Assembly (NCBI GenBank): GCA_030690365.1
Contig: JAUYGX010000124.1
Location: 1-64,000 of the forward strand
Reading direction: 5' to 3'
Source: Bacteroidales bacterium
GTDB taxonomy: Bacteria; Bacteroidota; Bacteroidia; Bacteroidales; F082
Length of the DNA: 64,000 bases
The position numbers and the translations under genes are program-made. The notes under the pieces are model-generated. The model was not told the DNA's origin and searched no databases. It saw only the letters and a program-made list of their open reading frames with translations. How positions within the stretch are numbered: the first letter of the stretch is position 1; every line of letters begins with the position of its first letter. Positions 16,719-25,106 of this stretch are shown in pieces.

Positions 16719-17782
16719 AAGCTATAAAGAATTGCGGATTATTAGTTTCAGTTTTACTGCTAACCACCCTTTTAATTCTATCGGGGTGCAAAAAAGACAA
16801 AGAGAATCCAATAAAAAAGAAGTATGTGTGGGCTGTTGGAAGTGCAGACAGCACCGGATACGGCACCATTTATTTTTCAGATAACGGAGGTGATCACTGG
16901 ATTCGCCAGGGTGAGGGGGCTGCCTCGATACAAGGGGTAAACCTTTTTGATGTGTGGGCAGTTGATGAAAATACTGTTTGGGCAGTAGGTAATAACAATG
17001 TGATCATCAAAACAACGGATGGCGGAATCACATGGAACAGGATTGCTGCTCCATCAAAGCGATCTGAAGTTGAGCTTACTTCTATTTCCATAATTAATGC
17101 GACCAATATTTGGATATCCGGATCTGATGCAACAGTTTACAATTCTAAAGATGGTGGAAATTCCTGGAATTCTGTTCATTCAGATGTTCTTGTTAATAAT
17201 TATTTACAGGGAATTCATGTAATTGACCCCAATATTGTTTATGTTGCAGGGGGCCCCACTTTATCCAGTACCGGGTTTATTGCCAGAACCATTGATGCCG
17301 GCATTACCTGGGAATCTATTGTGCCAGCCAACAATTTTAACAAAAACCGCTGGATAGGGGTAACCTCTTCAAATGCCAGTAATATTGTCATTTATGGAGG
17401 AACCTCACATTATATTTATAGTGCTGACGGAGGACAAAGTTGGACAAATGATTCAATAAAAGGTACGGGGGGCACAGATGGGGCAGATATTAACTGCCTG
17501 AAAATGCTTGATTCACAAACCTGGTGGGGCGCGTTTGACTATGATGGTATTTATGAAACAAAAGATGCAGGCGACAATTGGTTGAGTCAGGGAAGTGCCC
17601 CGGGGCCAAAGGGTATGTGGCTGGTTGGTATCGATTACTTTGATAATCAGCTAAGTGTTATTGTGGGGGAAAGCTCCATGTCGAATACAGGGAAAATAAT
17701 AAAAACAGCAAACGGTGGGCAGCTTTGGGAATTGACATTAGAAACTCATGCTCAAATGCATAAAGTGTCATTTATTAAATAG
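16715..17782 (+). CDS. YCF48/BNR-repeat lipoprotein
   Basis: A 355-residue lipoprotein with lipobox ILSGC near residue 25. It contains about six repeats with the YCF48/sialidase Asp-box look: VWAVG followed by TTDGGITWNR, then WISG followed by KDGGNSWNS, and later DAGITWES, DGGQSWTN, DAGDNWLS and NGGQLWEL. These form a beta-propeller. In photosynthetic bacteria YCF48 helps assemble photosystem II, but lipoproteins like this in Bacteroidota have no known role. It is coupled to the small upstream ORF and sits 18 nt before a T9SS cargo gene, so the three probably form an operon. Confidence 0.8.
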   Translation: MKAIKNCGLLVSVLLLTTLLILSGCKKDKENPIKKKYVWAVGSADSTGYGTIYFSDNGGDHWIRQGEGAASIQGVNLFDVWAVDENTVWAVGNNNVIIKTTDGGITWNRIAAPSKRSEVELTSISIINATNIWISGSDATVYNSKDGGNSWNSVHSDVLVNNYLQGIHVIDPNIVYVAGGPTLSSTGFIARTIDAGITWESIVPANNFNKNRWIGVTSSNASNIVIYGGTSHYIYSADGGQSWTNDSIKGTGGTDGADINCLKMLDSQTWWGAFDYDGIYETKDAGDNWLSQGSAPGPKGMWLVGIDYFDNQLSVIVGESSMSNTGKIIKTANGGQLWELTLETHAQMHKVSFIK

Positions 17783-17800
17783 ATTCTAAATTTAGAAAAC

Positions 17801-19582
17801 ATGAAAAAGTTAGTCGTATTTTACCTGTTGGTTTGCCTTTTGCCTTTTATTTCAAATGCACAATGGTCGAACAACCCGAATGAAAACACACTGATTGTGG
17901 ATACAACAGGATCCCAGATAGTCCCGGTGGTGGTAACAAACAGCCTTGGAGAGTCTTATATTTCGTGGTACTCTGAGTTTGATAACCTGAATTATGATGT
18001 CTATCTTCAAAAAATGGACAAAAACGGATTGAAACTGTGGAACGAAGAAGGTGTGTTAATAAGCGATCATCAAACCAAAACCTGGGTAACTAATTACGAT
18101 ATGATTCTTGACCAGGATGAAAACGTTATTCTGGTTACCCAGGATAAACGTACCGGTAACAGTGATGTATTTGCCTATAAAATATCGCCCGACGGAGAAT
18201 TCATTTGGGGCAATGACGGAATACAATTAAGCAACACAACAGGGTTCGATCCATCACCACAGGTAACAGTAACTGATAACAACGACCTGATATTTTTATG
18301 GGGTGAAGAACCTGTTGACAGCACAATGAACTCCATGCTTTTTATAGCCCGTTATTCATCCAGCGGAAACAAGCTTTGGGAAAGCACTCTTGCAGACACA
18401 ATAGATTTTATGCTTCCGCAAATGCTTTATACCAACGAAAATCTAATTGTATCATGGATTACCAAAACCCATAAAACAGATACGGCACCGGGAGAAGAAA
18501 ACTGGATGCATGTGTTTGCTCAAATGCTAAACAGCGAGGGTCTTCCGGTATGGGAACACAATGTCCAAATTGATAGTCTTGATTTGATGACCTTTGGATC
18601 GCTTTACACCACTCCATTTCTGACAAGCGATAGAAACGGGGGTGCTTATGTGATGTGGCAGTCATTTTTTGTATCTGAAACAGGAGGAAGGCCAACAACA
18701 TACATCAACAGACTGTTTGCAGATGGAACAATTTGGTTTCCGGGCGGATATAGTGTGTCTCAATCTACGGGTAACTACCATGCCGAAGCCCAAATGCAAT
18801 TTATAGAAGATGTTGAAAAACTCATGGTTTGCTGGCAGGAATACCATTTCGATGAAATTAACCAGGCTGATTGTTGGGGAATTTACGGCCAGTTATTTGA
18901 TTCCCAAGGCCAGTATCAGTGGGAAGAAAATGGTCATGAAATTATACCCTTGCTCTGCTCTGAAGATACGTCCTATTCAGCAATTCGTTTGGGTAAATCC
19001 ACTCATAATAATGCTGTTTTAGCGTTTCAAAAAGATTACTTTTCGATTGAAGGTACAGACTCCAGCCTGGTATCCAATGTATTTGCTTTGTCGTTGGATC
19101 TAGGTGGTGAAATGATATGGTCGCCTCCCGTTGTTCCCCTGTCAATCACAAAAAGTAATAAATATCAGTCATTCTTGAGCAATCTTGTCGATGATCAGTT
19201 TGTGCTGGCCTGGAACGACAATATTTCCAACCCCGATGATTATTTTGACTTTGGTATTTATGCCCAGAATATAAGTGTTGATGGTGTAATCGGGCCAACT
19301 TCTGTGTTCAACAATTCAAACCCCGATCTAGTAAGGGTGGGTTTATTCCCCAATCCGGCAAATCACCAGGTTGAAATTCGATATACTTTGAAAAAAGCAG
19401 GAGATGTCAACATTGATCTGCTCAACCTTGACGGAAGCGTAATCAGATCATTTAACCAGGACAATTGCCATAGTGGAACTAATACACAACTAATAAATAT
19501 TTCCGGGTTATCCGCGGGAATGTACCTTGTCAGGATGAAGACGCATCATGTTACTTCTTACCATAAACTCATTATTAACTAA
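17801..19582 (+). CDS. Secreted T9SS cargo, beta-propeller-like
   Basis: 593 residues with a signal peptide ending FISNAQW. The body (about 25-510) is beta-rich with loosely repeated blades that include LQKMDKNGLKLWNEEG, YKISPDGEFIWGNDG, FAQMLNSEGLPVWEHN and GQLFDSQGQYQWEENG, each about 50-90 residues apart. The C-terminus (about 515-593) is a type A sorting domain with LFPNPANHQVEIRY and GLSAGMYLVRM. The product is expected to be exported by the T9SS. The neighbouring lipoprotein has a similar propeller design. Ligand unknown. Confidence 0.82.
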   Translation: MKKLVVFYLLVCLLPFISNAQWSNNPNENTLIVDTTGSQIVPVVVTNSLGESYISWYSEFDNLNYDVYLQKMDKNGLKLWNEEGVLISDHQTKTWVTNYDMILDQDENVILVTQDKRTGNSDVFAYKISPDGEFIWGNDGIQLSNTTGFDPSPQVTVTDNNDLIFLWGEEPVDSTMNSMLFIARYSSSGNKLWESTLADTIDFMLPQMLYTNENLIVSWITKTHKTDTAPGEENWMHVFAQMLNSEGLPVWEHNVQIDSLDLMTFGSLYTTPFLTSDRNGGAYVMWQSFFVSETGGRPTTYINRLFADGTIWFPGGYSVSQSTGNYHAEAQMQFIEDVEKLMVCWQEYHFDEINQADCWGIYGQLFDSQGQYQWEENGHEIIPLLCSEDTSYSAIRLGKSTHNNAVLAFQKDYFSIEGTDSSLVSNVFALSLDLGGEMIWSPPVVPLSITKSNKYQSFLSNLVDDQFVLAWNDNISNPDDYFDFGIYAQNISVDGVIGPTSVFNNSNPDLVRVGLFPNPANHQVEIRYTLKKAGDVNIDLLNLDGSVIRSFNQDNCHSGTNTQLINISGLSAGMYLVRMKTHHVTSYHKLIIN

Positions 19583-19605
19583 ACGGTAACGCCTGCGGAC
19601 AGTTG

Positions 19606-19646
19606 GATCCCGAACCCCCCCGATGGATATCGGGGCTTCTGGGATC
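19606..19646. terminator. Composite palindrome between convergent genes
   Basis: An outer stem GATCCC/GGGATC (19606-19611 with 19641-19646) encloses the CCCCGAT/ATCGGGG palindrome (19617-19635). It lies between a plus gene ending at 19582 and a minus gene ending at 19671, so it may end transcription from both sides. T runs are lacking. Confidence 0.45.
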
Positions 19647-19670
19647 GGGGCCATGCTCCGGACTCCCAGC

Positions 19671-20531
19671 CTAATTAGCCGTGCATATCCTAAACGTCTT
19701 CAGCAGTTCTTTTTTATCTTTTTCATCTGTATAAATCAAATTGGAAATCAGCCAACCCGAATTCATGTCATCCCGGTTATAATAGCTTAATTCAAAATAC
19801 CAGTGATCGATTTGTAGAAAATGAAATTTCACTGATTTGATTTTTTCAAAGGTGAGTTGTTTGTTTTTCATCAGATAGAAAAACAAGGTCAGGTAATCGG
19901 GTTGATATTTTTGGGAGGCGTAGTATTCGATGTGTGCCGGGTCTTCCAATGCCTTGTGAAGGTTCATAAAATCAAGTTCGTGACTTTGGGGATGGAGAAA
20001 GTACCGCTTTTGCAGGATAGAATCCTCAAACGGAAACAGACTGCTTAATTTATTGAAATAGGCATTGCTCAGTACCCATTTCGAACCCAGGTTCTCTTTT
20101 TCGAGCGTAAGAAACAAGACCAGATCCACCGATTCGCCATTGTAAGAAAACTGTGCTGAAACTTCGGCAAACCAATTGGTGTCGAGGAATTGCAGGAAAA
20201 CCGGATTGTCATTTTTGGTTACATCCTCAATAAAAAAGGTTTTTAAATTTCCTGCGGTGCGCGGATTGTACTGGTCGAATAAACTGGGCAACAATTTTTT
20301 TCTGAGATCTTCATTTCTGTATTTTGGATCTTTGAGGTCAAGCGGTTTTCCAAACTGATCCTCTTCCATGTTGAACCGCTTGATAAACTGACCCACCTGT
20401 TTGTTCATCGCATAGAGCGTGGTTTCGTCGCCGGTAAATCCCTTGTTGGAAAACTGTTGGGCAGGCAGCATTTTCGCCATGAAAATGGCAACCAAAAAAA
20501 TAATGACAAAAGGATGCTTCATGATATTCAA
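19671..20531 (-). CDS. Conserved-looking exported protein of unknown function
   Basis: 286 residues with an N-terminal signal peptide (hydrophobic 8-20, cleavage near LPAQQ). The rest is a soluble alpha/beta protein without Cys clusters or repeats; SHELDFMNLHKAL and DHWYFELSYYNRDD look like conserved patches. I do not recognise the family. Met4 (ATG at 20522) gives a cleaner signal peptide than Met1. It is divergent from the RprX/RprY operon, whose first gene starts about 180 bp away. Probably periplasmic. Confidence 0.65.
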   Translation of the reverse strand: MNIMKHPFVIIFLVAIFMAKMLPAQQFSNKGFTGDETTLYAMNKQVGQFIKRFNMEEDQFGKPLDLKDPKYRNEDLRKKLLPSLFDQYNPRTAGNLKTFFIEDVTKNDNPVFLQFLDTNWFAEVSAQFSYNGESVDLVLFLTLEKENLGSKWVLSNAYFNKLSSLFPFEDSILQKRYFLHPQSHELDFMNLHKALEDPAHIEYYASQKYQPDYLTLFFYLMKNKQLTFEKIKSVKFHFLQIDHWYFELSYYNRDDMNSGWLISNLIYTDEKDKKELLKTFRICTAN

Positions 20532-20707
20532 GTTTCAGCAAAATTAATCTATTACTGGAAATGCCGGCAGTTTGTTAAAACTCTATTCATTGTCGGAAAA
20601 CCTTTCAGGTTTTTTTCAACCTTGAAGGCTGATGTTAACCGGGACTGCCATGTGTTAATAAAAGTTAAATACTGAAAATCAAAGCATTGAACAGGTATTT
20701 TTGCTTC

Positions 20708-22132
20708 ATGAACAAATGGCCCACCATGATATTTATTGCGCTGGTAACAGCGGCCACCATCGGACTAATGGTGATTCAGGTGTATTGGATCAGGGATGCA
20801 GTAAAATTAAAGCAGGCTGTTTTTGTTCGCGATGTTAAGCAATCCATTGATAAAGTGGTATTTGAGATCAATAAAATTCAACTTGAGGAGCGTGTAAAAG
20901 AACAACGGAGGTACTACGAGGAAAACCGGAATAGCTTCCGCGCCTATGACTCCATCAACCGCGTACTGTATCAGAATTTTAAAAACCTGCGTACCATCAA
21001 CGATATCGATCGGTTTATGCGAAACTCCGACATGGCCTCGAAGGAGATAAGTCAACTCACATTTACGTATAATAAGCACGAACCCGGCAACTTTTATTAT
21101 AACAACAAATCGCGCATCGATTCGCTGATAACATGGTCTTTAAAAGAGAAGCAAATTAAAACCACCTTCGAATTTGGGATTTATAGTCCGGCAACCAAGT
21201 CGATGATATTGCAGAAAACAGGACAATATCCCGACGAGTTGCTGTACGAAAGTTTTGTATTCGATTTGGCTCCCATCGGTTCCATGTTTGCCTATCCAAA
21301 TCAGCTTCTTCTCTATTTTCCACATGAAAAAACATTTATTCTCAGTCAGTTGTGGGTGATGCTGATTGTGTCGGTGGTTTTGTTTTTGGTGATTATCGCA
21401 GCCTTTTCGTTTAGCACATACACCATTTTCCAACAGAAAAGGTTATCGGAGATGAAAAACGATTTCATCAACAATATGACCCATGAGTTCAAAACACCCA
21501 TTTCGACCATCTCACTGGCGTGTGAAGCACTTCAGGATAGCGATATGCCTAAAACCCTGTCGTTTTATGATATGTATGTGGGCATGATTTATGAAGAAAA
21601 TTCGCGTCTTGCCACCATGGCAGAACAAATTTTGCAAACGGCCGTCATCGATAAAGGGCAGTTGCATTTGCGCAAAGAACCACTGAACATGGACGATGTT
21701 ATCAAGGTGGCCATGGGTAGTAAGTCGATGGCCGTAAACAGTAAAAACGGCACCATCGATTACCAACCGCAGGCCAATGGTACCATCATGATGGGCGACA
21801 AAGTGCATCTTACCAACATCATTATCAACCTGCTCGACAATGCCATTAAATATTGTCTTGAGGCACCTCACATCGTTATCAACACCATCAACAGGGGCGA
21901 TTTGCTGTTGATCACGGTTCAGGACAATGGCATTGGAATTGGCAAAGCAGACAGAAAAAAAATATTTGAAAAATTGTACCGTGTTCCAACCGGAAATATT
22001 CATAATTTTAAAGGTTTTGGATTGGGACTGAGTTATGTTAAAGCCATTGTTGAACTGCACGATGGACAGGTTTATGTGGATTCAGAACCGGGTAAAGGCA
22101 GTACCTTTACCATCCAGTTTCCGCTCAATTAA
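20708..22132 (+). CDS. rprX: Sensor histidine kinase RprX
   Basis: A membrane kinase of about 474 residues. The first span (about residues 6-25) and the second (about 214-236) flank a periplasmic domain of roughly 185 residues, the sensor. Then come the dimerisation domain with phospho-acceptor H259 (NNMTHEFKTP) and an ATPase domain with LLDNAIKYC, DNGIGIG and GFGLGLSYVKAIV. The layout and its partner match the RprX/RprY system of Bacteroides fragilis. I use ATG 20708; an upstream in-frame ATG at 20687 and a later one at 20726 are alternatives. A TATTTTTG core at 20696-20703 lies only 4 nt before 20708, which favours the later start or another promoter. Confidence 0.87.
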   Translation: MNKWPTMIFIALVTAATIGLMVIQVYWIRDAVKLKQAVFVRDVKQSIDKVVFEINKIQLEERVKEQRRYYEENRNSFRAYDSINRVLYQNFKNLRTINDIDRFMRNSDMASKEISQLTFTYNKHEPGNFYYNNKSRIDSLITWSLKEKQIKTTFEFGIYSPATKSMILQKTGQYPDELLYESFVFDLAPIGSMFAYPNQLLLYFPHEKTFILSQLWVMLIVSVVLFLVIIAAFSFSTYTIFQQKRLSEMKNDFINNMTHEFKTPISTISLACEALQDSDMPKTLSFYDMYVGMIYEENSRLATMAEQILQTAVIDKGQLHLRKEPLNMDDVIKVAMGSKSMAVNSKNGTIDYQPQANGTIMMGDKVHLTNIIINLLDNAIKYCLEAPHIVINTINRGDLLLITVQDNGIGIGKADRKKIFEKLYRVPTGNIHNFKGFGLGLSYVKAIVELHDGQVYVDSEPGKGSTFTIQFPLN

Positions 22133-22144
22133 ATAATAAGAACT

Positions 22145-22837
22145 ATGGAAAAGAAAGTAAAAATTCTATTAGCAGAAGACGACAAAAATCTGGGAAATAT
22201 CCTTAAAACCTATCTCGAAGCCAAAGGTTATCCTACTGTTTTGAGCGAAGACGGGAAAATCGCCCTGGAGAATTTCAAACATAATCAGTTTGATTTTTGT
22301 GTGTTCGACATCATGATGCCGGTGATGGATGGTTTTACCCTGGCTGAAAAGGTAAGGAAACTGGACAAGGAAATTCCAATCCTGTTTCTGTCGGCCAAAG
22401 CCATGCAGGAAGATAAACTTCATGGTTTTGAGGTGGGTGCTGACGACTATCTCACAAAACCTTTCAGCATGGAAGAGTTGCTGGTGCGTATCAAGGCCAT
22501 TATCCGCAGAAGCAATGCTGCCACCAGTACCACCGAAAAAACAATTTTCAGGTTCGGCTCATTTACTTTCGATTATAACCGACAGATTCTGGATGCCAAT
22601 GGTCAACAGCAGAAATTAACTTCCAAAGAGGCAGAATTGCTCAAATTGTTGAGCGAAAACATGAACAATGTGCTCGACCGTACTGTGGCTTTGAACAAAA
22701 TCTGGTTCGACGACAGCTATTTCAATGCACGATCGATGGATGTATATATCACGAAGTTACGGAAGTACCTGAAAGATGACCCCACTGTGGAGTTGATCAA
22801 CGTACATGGAGTGGGTTTTAAACTGGTGGTGAGCTAA
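22145..22837 (+). CDS. rprY: Response regulator RprY
   Basis: A 230-residue OmpR-family regulator 12 nt after rprX. The receiver has E11-D12-D13, phospho-acceptor D55 (CVFDIMMPVMDG) and K105 (YLTKPFSMEEL). The winged-helix domain (about 135-230) contains LTSKEAELLKLL and the recognition helix NARSMDVYITKLRKYLK, then GVGFKLV. These segments match my memory of B. fragilis RprY closely. RprY has been linked to stress and sodium-related respiration genes in other Bacteroidota; here the Na+/H+ antiporter gene nhaA lies just downstream on the other strand. Confidence 0.9.
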   Translation: MEKKVKILLAEDDKNLGNILKTYLEAKGYPTVLSEDGKIALENFKHNQFDFCVFDIMMPVMDGFTLAEKVRKLDKEIPILFLSAKAMQEDKLHGFEVGADDYLTKPFSMEELLVRIKAIIRRSNAATSTTEKTIFRFGSFTFDYNRQILDANGQQQKLTSKEAELLKLLSENMNNVLDRTVALNKIWFDDSYFNARSMDVYITKLRKYLKDDPTVELINVHGVGFKLVVS

Positions 22838-22928
22838 AAGTTTGCTGCCATTCAGTTACGTACAAACCTGCATTCAGCCTGCCGGAAATATCCATCACCG
22901 AAATGGTTTTAACACCTTTGTTTAACAG
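22838..22928 (-). pseudogene. Remnant of a T9SS sorting domain
   Basis: Reading the minus strand from 22928, an open frame of about 30 codons gives VKTISVMDISGRLNAGLYV with flanking residues. This matches the VTIYDISGR and LPAGLYIV parts of type A sorting domains, joined with the middle deleted. There is no start codon and the frame runs into the end of rprY. It suggests a cargo gene was once here and has decayed. Confidence 0.4.
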
Positions 22929-22929
22929 G

Positions 22930-24252
22930 TTATTGCTTCACCGCTTTGGTTCTGGTCGCAAAGATCAGTAAAGCCATTCCTGCGAAGGCAGCCACCACCG
23001 AAGCGGTCATGATACCCACTTTGGCTATTTGTTTATATTCTTCCGGAACAAAAGCCAGATCGGCGATAAACATCGACATGGTAAACCCGATACCAGCCAA
23101 AAGTGCAACTCCATACATTTGTTGCCAGGTAACCCCTTGAGGTAACGTAGCCCATCCCAACCTGACCACCAAATGCGAGAAGATCGAAATCCCCAGAAAT
23201 TTACCAAACAGTAATCCAACCACAATCCCCAGGCTGATGGGATGAAAAACCAAATCCAGAACGCTCCCTTCAATGTGTACTCCGGCATTGCTTAAAGCAA
23301 ATAACGGGAGAATAAAGTAGGTGGTAAGCGGGTGCATGGCATGTTCCAGTTTTTGCAGGGGTGTATGTGCTTTGTCGTTTAGTTCTTCAATTTCAGTAAG
23401 CAGGTGTACCTGATTTTCAGAGAGTAACACATGGTCTGTGGCCGGTTCATTTTCAAATTTTTTGGTCAGGGCGAAAAGCCGCGCTACATATTGATTTTCC
23501 GATATTTTGGTTCTGGCAGGAATGGTTAAGGCAATGAGTACACCGGCAATGGTGGCATGGACTCCTGAAAATACAAAAGCAATCCAAACGCCTACAAAAC
23601 CAACCAGGGCATAGAATACGGTACGCCGGACTCCGGCAATATTGGCCACTATCAGTACACCCATAAAGAAGGCTGCCGTCAGCAATTCAGTATAATTGAT
23701 AGCCTCTGTATAAAAAATCGCAATCACCAGCACCGCTCCCAAATCGTCGGCAATAGCCAAGGCGGTTAGAAATATCTTCAGGTTGATGTTGATCCGTTTT
23801 CCCAATAAGGCCAATAATCCCAATGCAAACGCAATGTCGGTGGCCATAGGAATTCCCCATCCATGTAAAAACTCAGGGTACGAAGAAACGGTTATGGCAT
23901 AAAACACTGCAGGCATCAACATGCCTCCCAATGCTGCAAAAATGGGCAGACTGGCTTTTTTTACGGAGGACAATTCTCCACCCATGATCTCCCGTTTTAT
24001 TTCGAGCCCCACCGTGAAAAAGAATAAGGCCATCAATCCATCGTTTATCCAGTGACCAATGGAATAAACCATTTTAAACTCGCCAATACCGAATCCTGCC
24101 TGTAACTCATGCCAGATATAATGGTAGCGGTCGTACCAGGCCGAGTTGGACCAGATAAGCGCCACCAGGGTTGAAATAATCAGAATGATGCCACCAATGG
24201 ATTCTTCGTTGATGTATTTTTTTATTCCGAAAGTGTCGTGAGGTTTATCCAT
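22930..24252 (-). CDS. nhaA: Na+/H+ antiporter NhaA
   Basis: Electrogenic antiporter that expels sodium for protons across the inner membrane. 440 residues, about 12 spans. The family signatures are MATDIAFALGLLALLG (near residue 140) and ALAIADDLGAVLVIAIFYT, whose Asp pair is the ion-binding site. It carries a polar insertion of about 55 residues (about 255-310), longer than in E. coli NhaA (388 residues), which I infer is a cytoplasmic loop. It has its own promoter with TTTG and TATTTTTG. Confidence 0.95.
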   Translation of the reverse strand: MDKPHDTFGIKKYINEESIGGIILIISTLVALIWSNSAWYDRYHYIWHELQAGFGIGEFKMVYSIGHWINDGLMALFFFTVGLEIKREIMGGELSSVKKASLPIFAALGGMLMPAVFYAITVSSYPEFLHGWGIPMATDIAFALGLLALLGKRININLKIFLTALAIADDLGAVLVIAIFYTEAINYTELLTAAFFMGVLIVANIAGVRRTVFYALVGFVGVWIAFVFSGVHATIAGVLIALTIPARTKISENQYVARLFALTKKFENEPATDHVLLSENQVHLLTEIEELNDKAHTPLQKLEHAMHPLTTYFILPLFALSNAGVHIEGSVLDLVFHPISLGIVVGLLFGKFLGISIFSHLVVRLGWATLPQGVTWQQMYGVALLAGIGFTMSMFIADLAFVPEEYKQIAKVGIMTASVVAAFAGMALLIFATRTKAVKQ

Positions 24253-24301
24253 GGTTCGTTGGTAATAGGTAAGTAAGTTCGGGGCGTATTGGTATCGGGG
24301 T

Positions 24302-24335
24302 CAAAAATATGATTTTTTAAATTAACCGACCCAAA
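24302..24335 (-). promoter_or_regulatory. Promoter of nhaA
   Basis: Minus-strand TTTG (24335-24332), a 22-nt gap, then TATTTTTG (24309-24302). The leader to the ATG at 24252 is about 43 nt. Confidence 0.5.
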
Positions 24336-24425
24336 ACCCGAACAGGGATCTTCCAATCTGTTCAACATTTGCTATATTACTGATATATTGTATGATAGAA
24401 AGTTATTTTTTAGAAATAATATGTG

Positions 24426-24433
24426 TAGTTTTG
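24426..24433 (+). promoter_or_regulatory. Promoter core of the acyltransferase gene
   Basis: TAGTTTTG matches TAnnTTTG. It lies 18 nt before ATG 24452 and inside the extra N-terminus that an ATG at 24392 would give, so it argues for the later start. Confidence 0.45.
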
Positions 24434-24451
24434 TATCCTTTAAGATCGCTC

Positions 24452-24994
24452 ATGAAAGAAATTTCAAAAGTTATATACAAGTTACTGGGCTGGACCTATG
24501 TTGGTGGTTTGCCGGAGGGAATTACAAAAGCTGTTATGATCATCGCACCGCATACCAGCAATTGGGATTTCATGTATGGGAAACTTTACGTCTGGATCAA
24601 ACAAATCCCGGTTTCAATTATTATTAAAAAAGAGGCTTTTTTTTGGCCTACCGGAGGTTTGTTGAAGAAGGTGGGCGGTATTCCCATCGATAGAGACAAA
24701 AAAGGCAATACTGTTGGCCAGATTGCAGCTCTGTTTAAGGTACACAATCCTTTTTTTCTGGGGATAACCCCCGAAGGAACCAGAAAAAAAAGAGACGAAT
24801 GGAAGCGTGGGTTTTATTACATTGCCATGGAAGCCAAAGTCCCGCTGATTATGTCGTACCTTGATTATGGAAAAAAGGAAGCAGGAATCGGCCCGATATT
24901 TTATCCAACCGGAGATTATGAAGCAGATTTGAAAGTGATTCAGGATTTCTACCGGGGGAAAACCGCCAGATATCCTGAACAATTCAATCTGTAA
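24452..24994 (+). CDS. 1-acyl-sn-glycerol-3-phosphate acyltransferase-like protein
   Basis: A PlsC-type lysophospholipid acyltransferase of about 180 residues. The catalytic H-x4-D motif is APHTSNWDF (near residues 31-39), followed by the KKEAFFWPTGGLLKKVGGIPIDR substrate region (quoted in part) and the TPEGTRKK phosphate-binding motif. It probably acylates a lysolipid at the inner membrane in phospholipid or aminolipid synthesis. No membrane span is obvious with this start. I prefer ATG 24452 over the in-frame 24392 because of the promoter core between them. Confidence 0.85.
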   Translation: MKEISKVIYKLLGWTYVGGLPEGITKAVMIIAPHTSNWDFMYGKLYVWIKQIPVSIIIKKEAFFWPTGGLLKKVGGIPIDRDKKGNTVGQIAALFKVHNPFFLGITPEGTRKKRDEWKRGFYYIAMEAKVPLIMSYLDYGKKEAGIGPIFYPTGDYEADLKVIQDFYRGKTARYPEQFNL

Positions 24995-25057
24995 GGCATT
25001 TAATGGGCACTGTGTGTAAAGCAGCTTGATATTCGGTTATATTCCAAACGATGGGTC

Positions 25058-25086
25058 TTTCAATTCAAGGATTTCTTCTATCTTTG
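25058..25086 (+). promoter_or_regulatory. Promoter of the hybrid kinase gene
   Basis: TTTC at 25058-25061, a 17-nt gap and TATCTTTG at 25079-25086. The leader to ATG 25107 is about 14 nt. Confidence 0.45.
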
Positions 25087-25106
25087 GAATTGCAAATAAT
25101 CACAGG

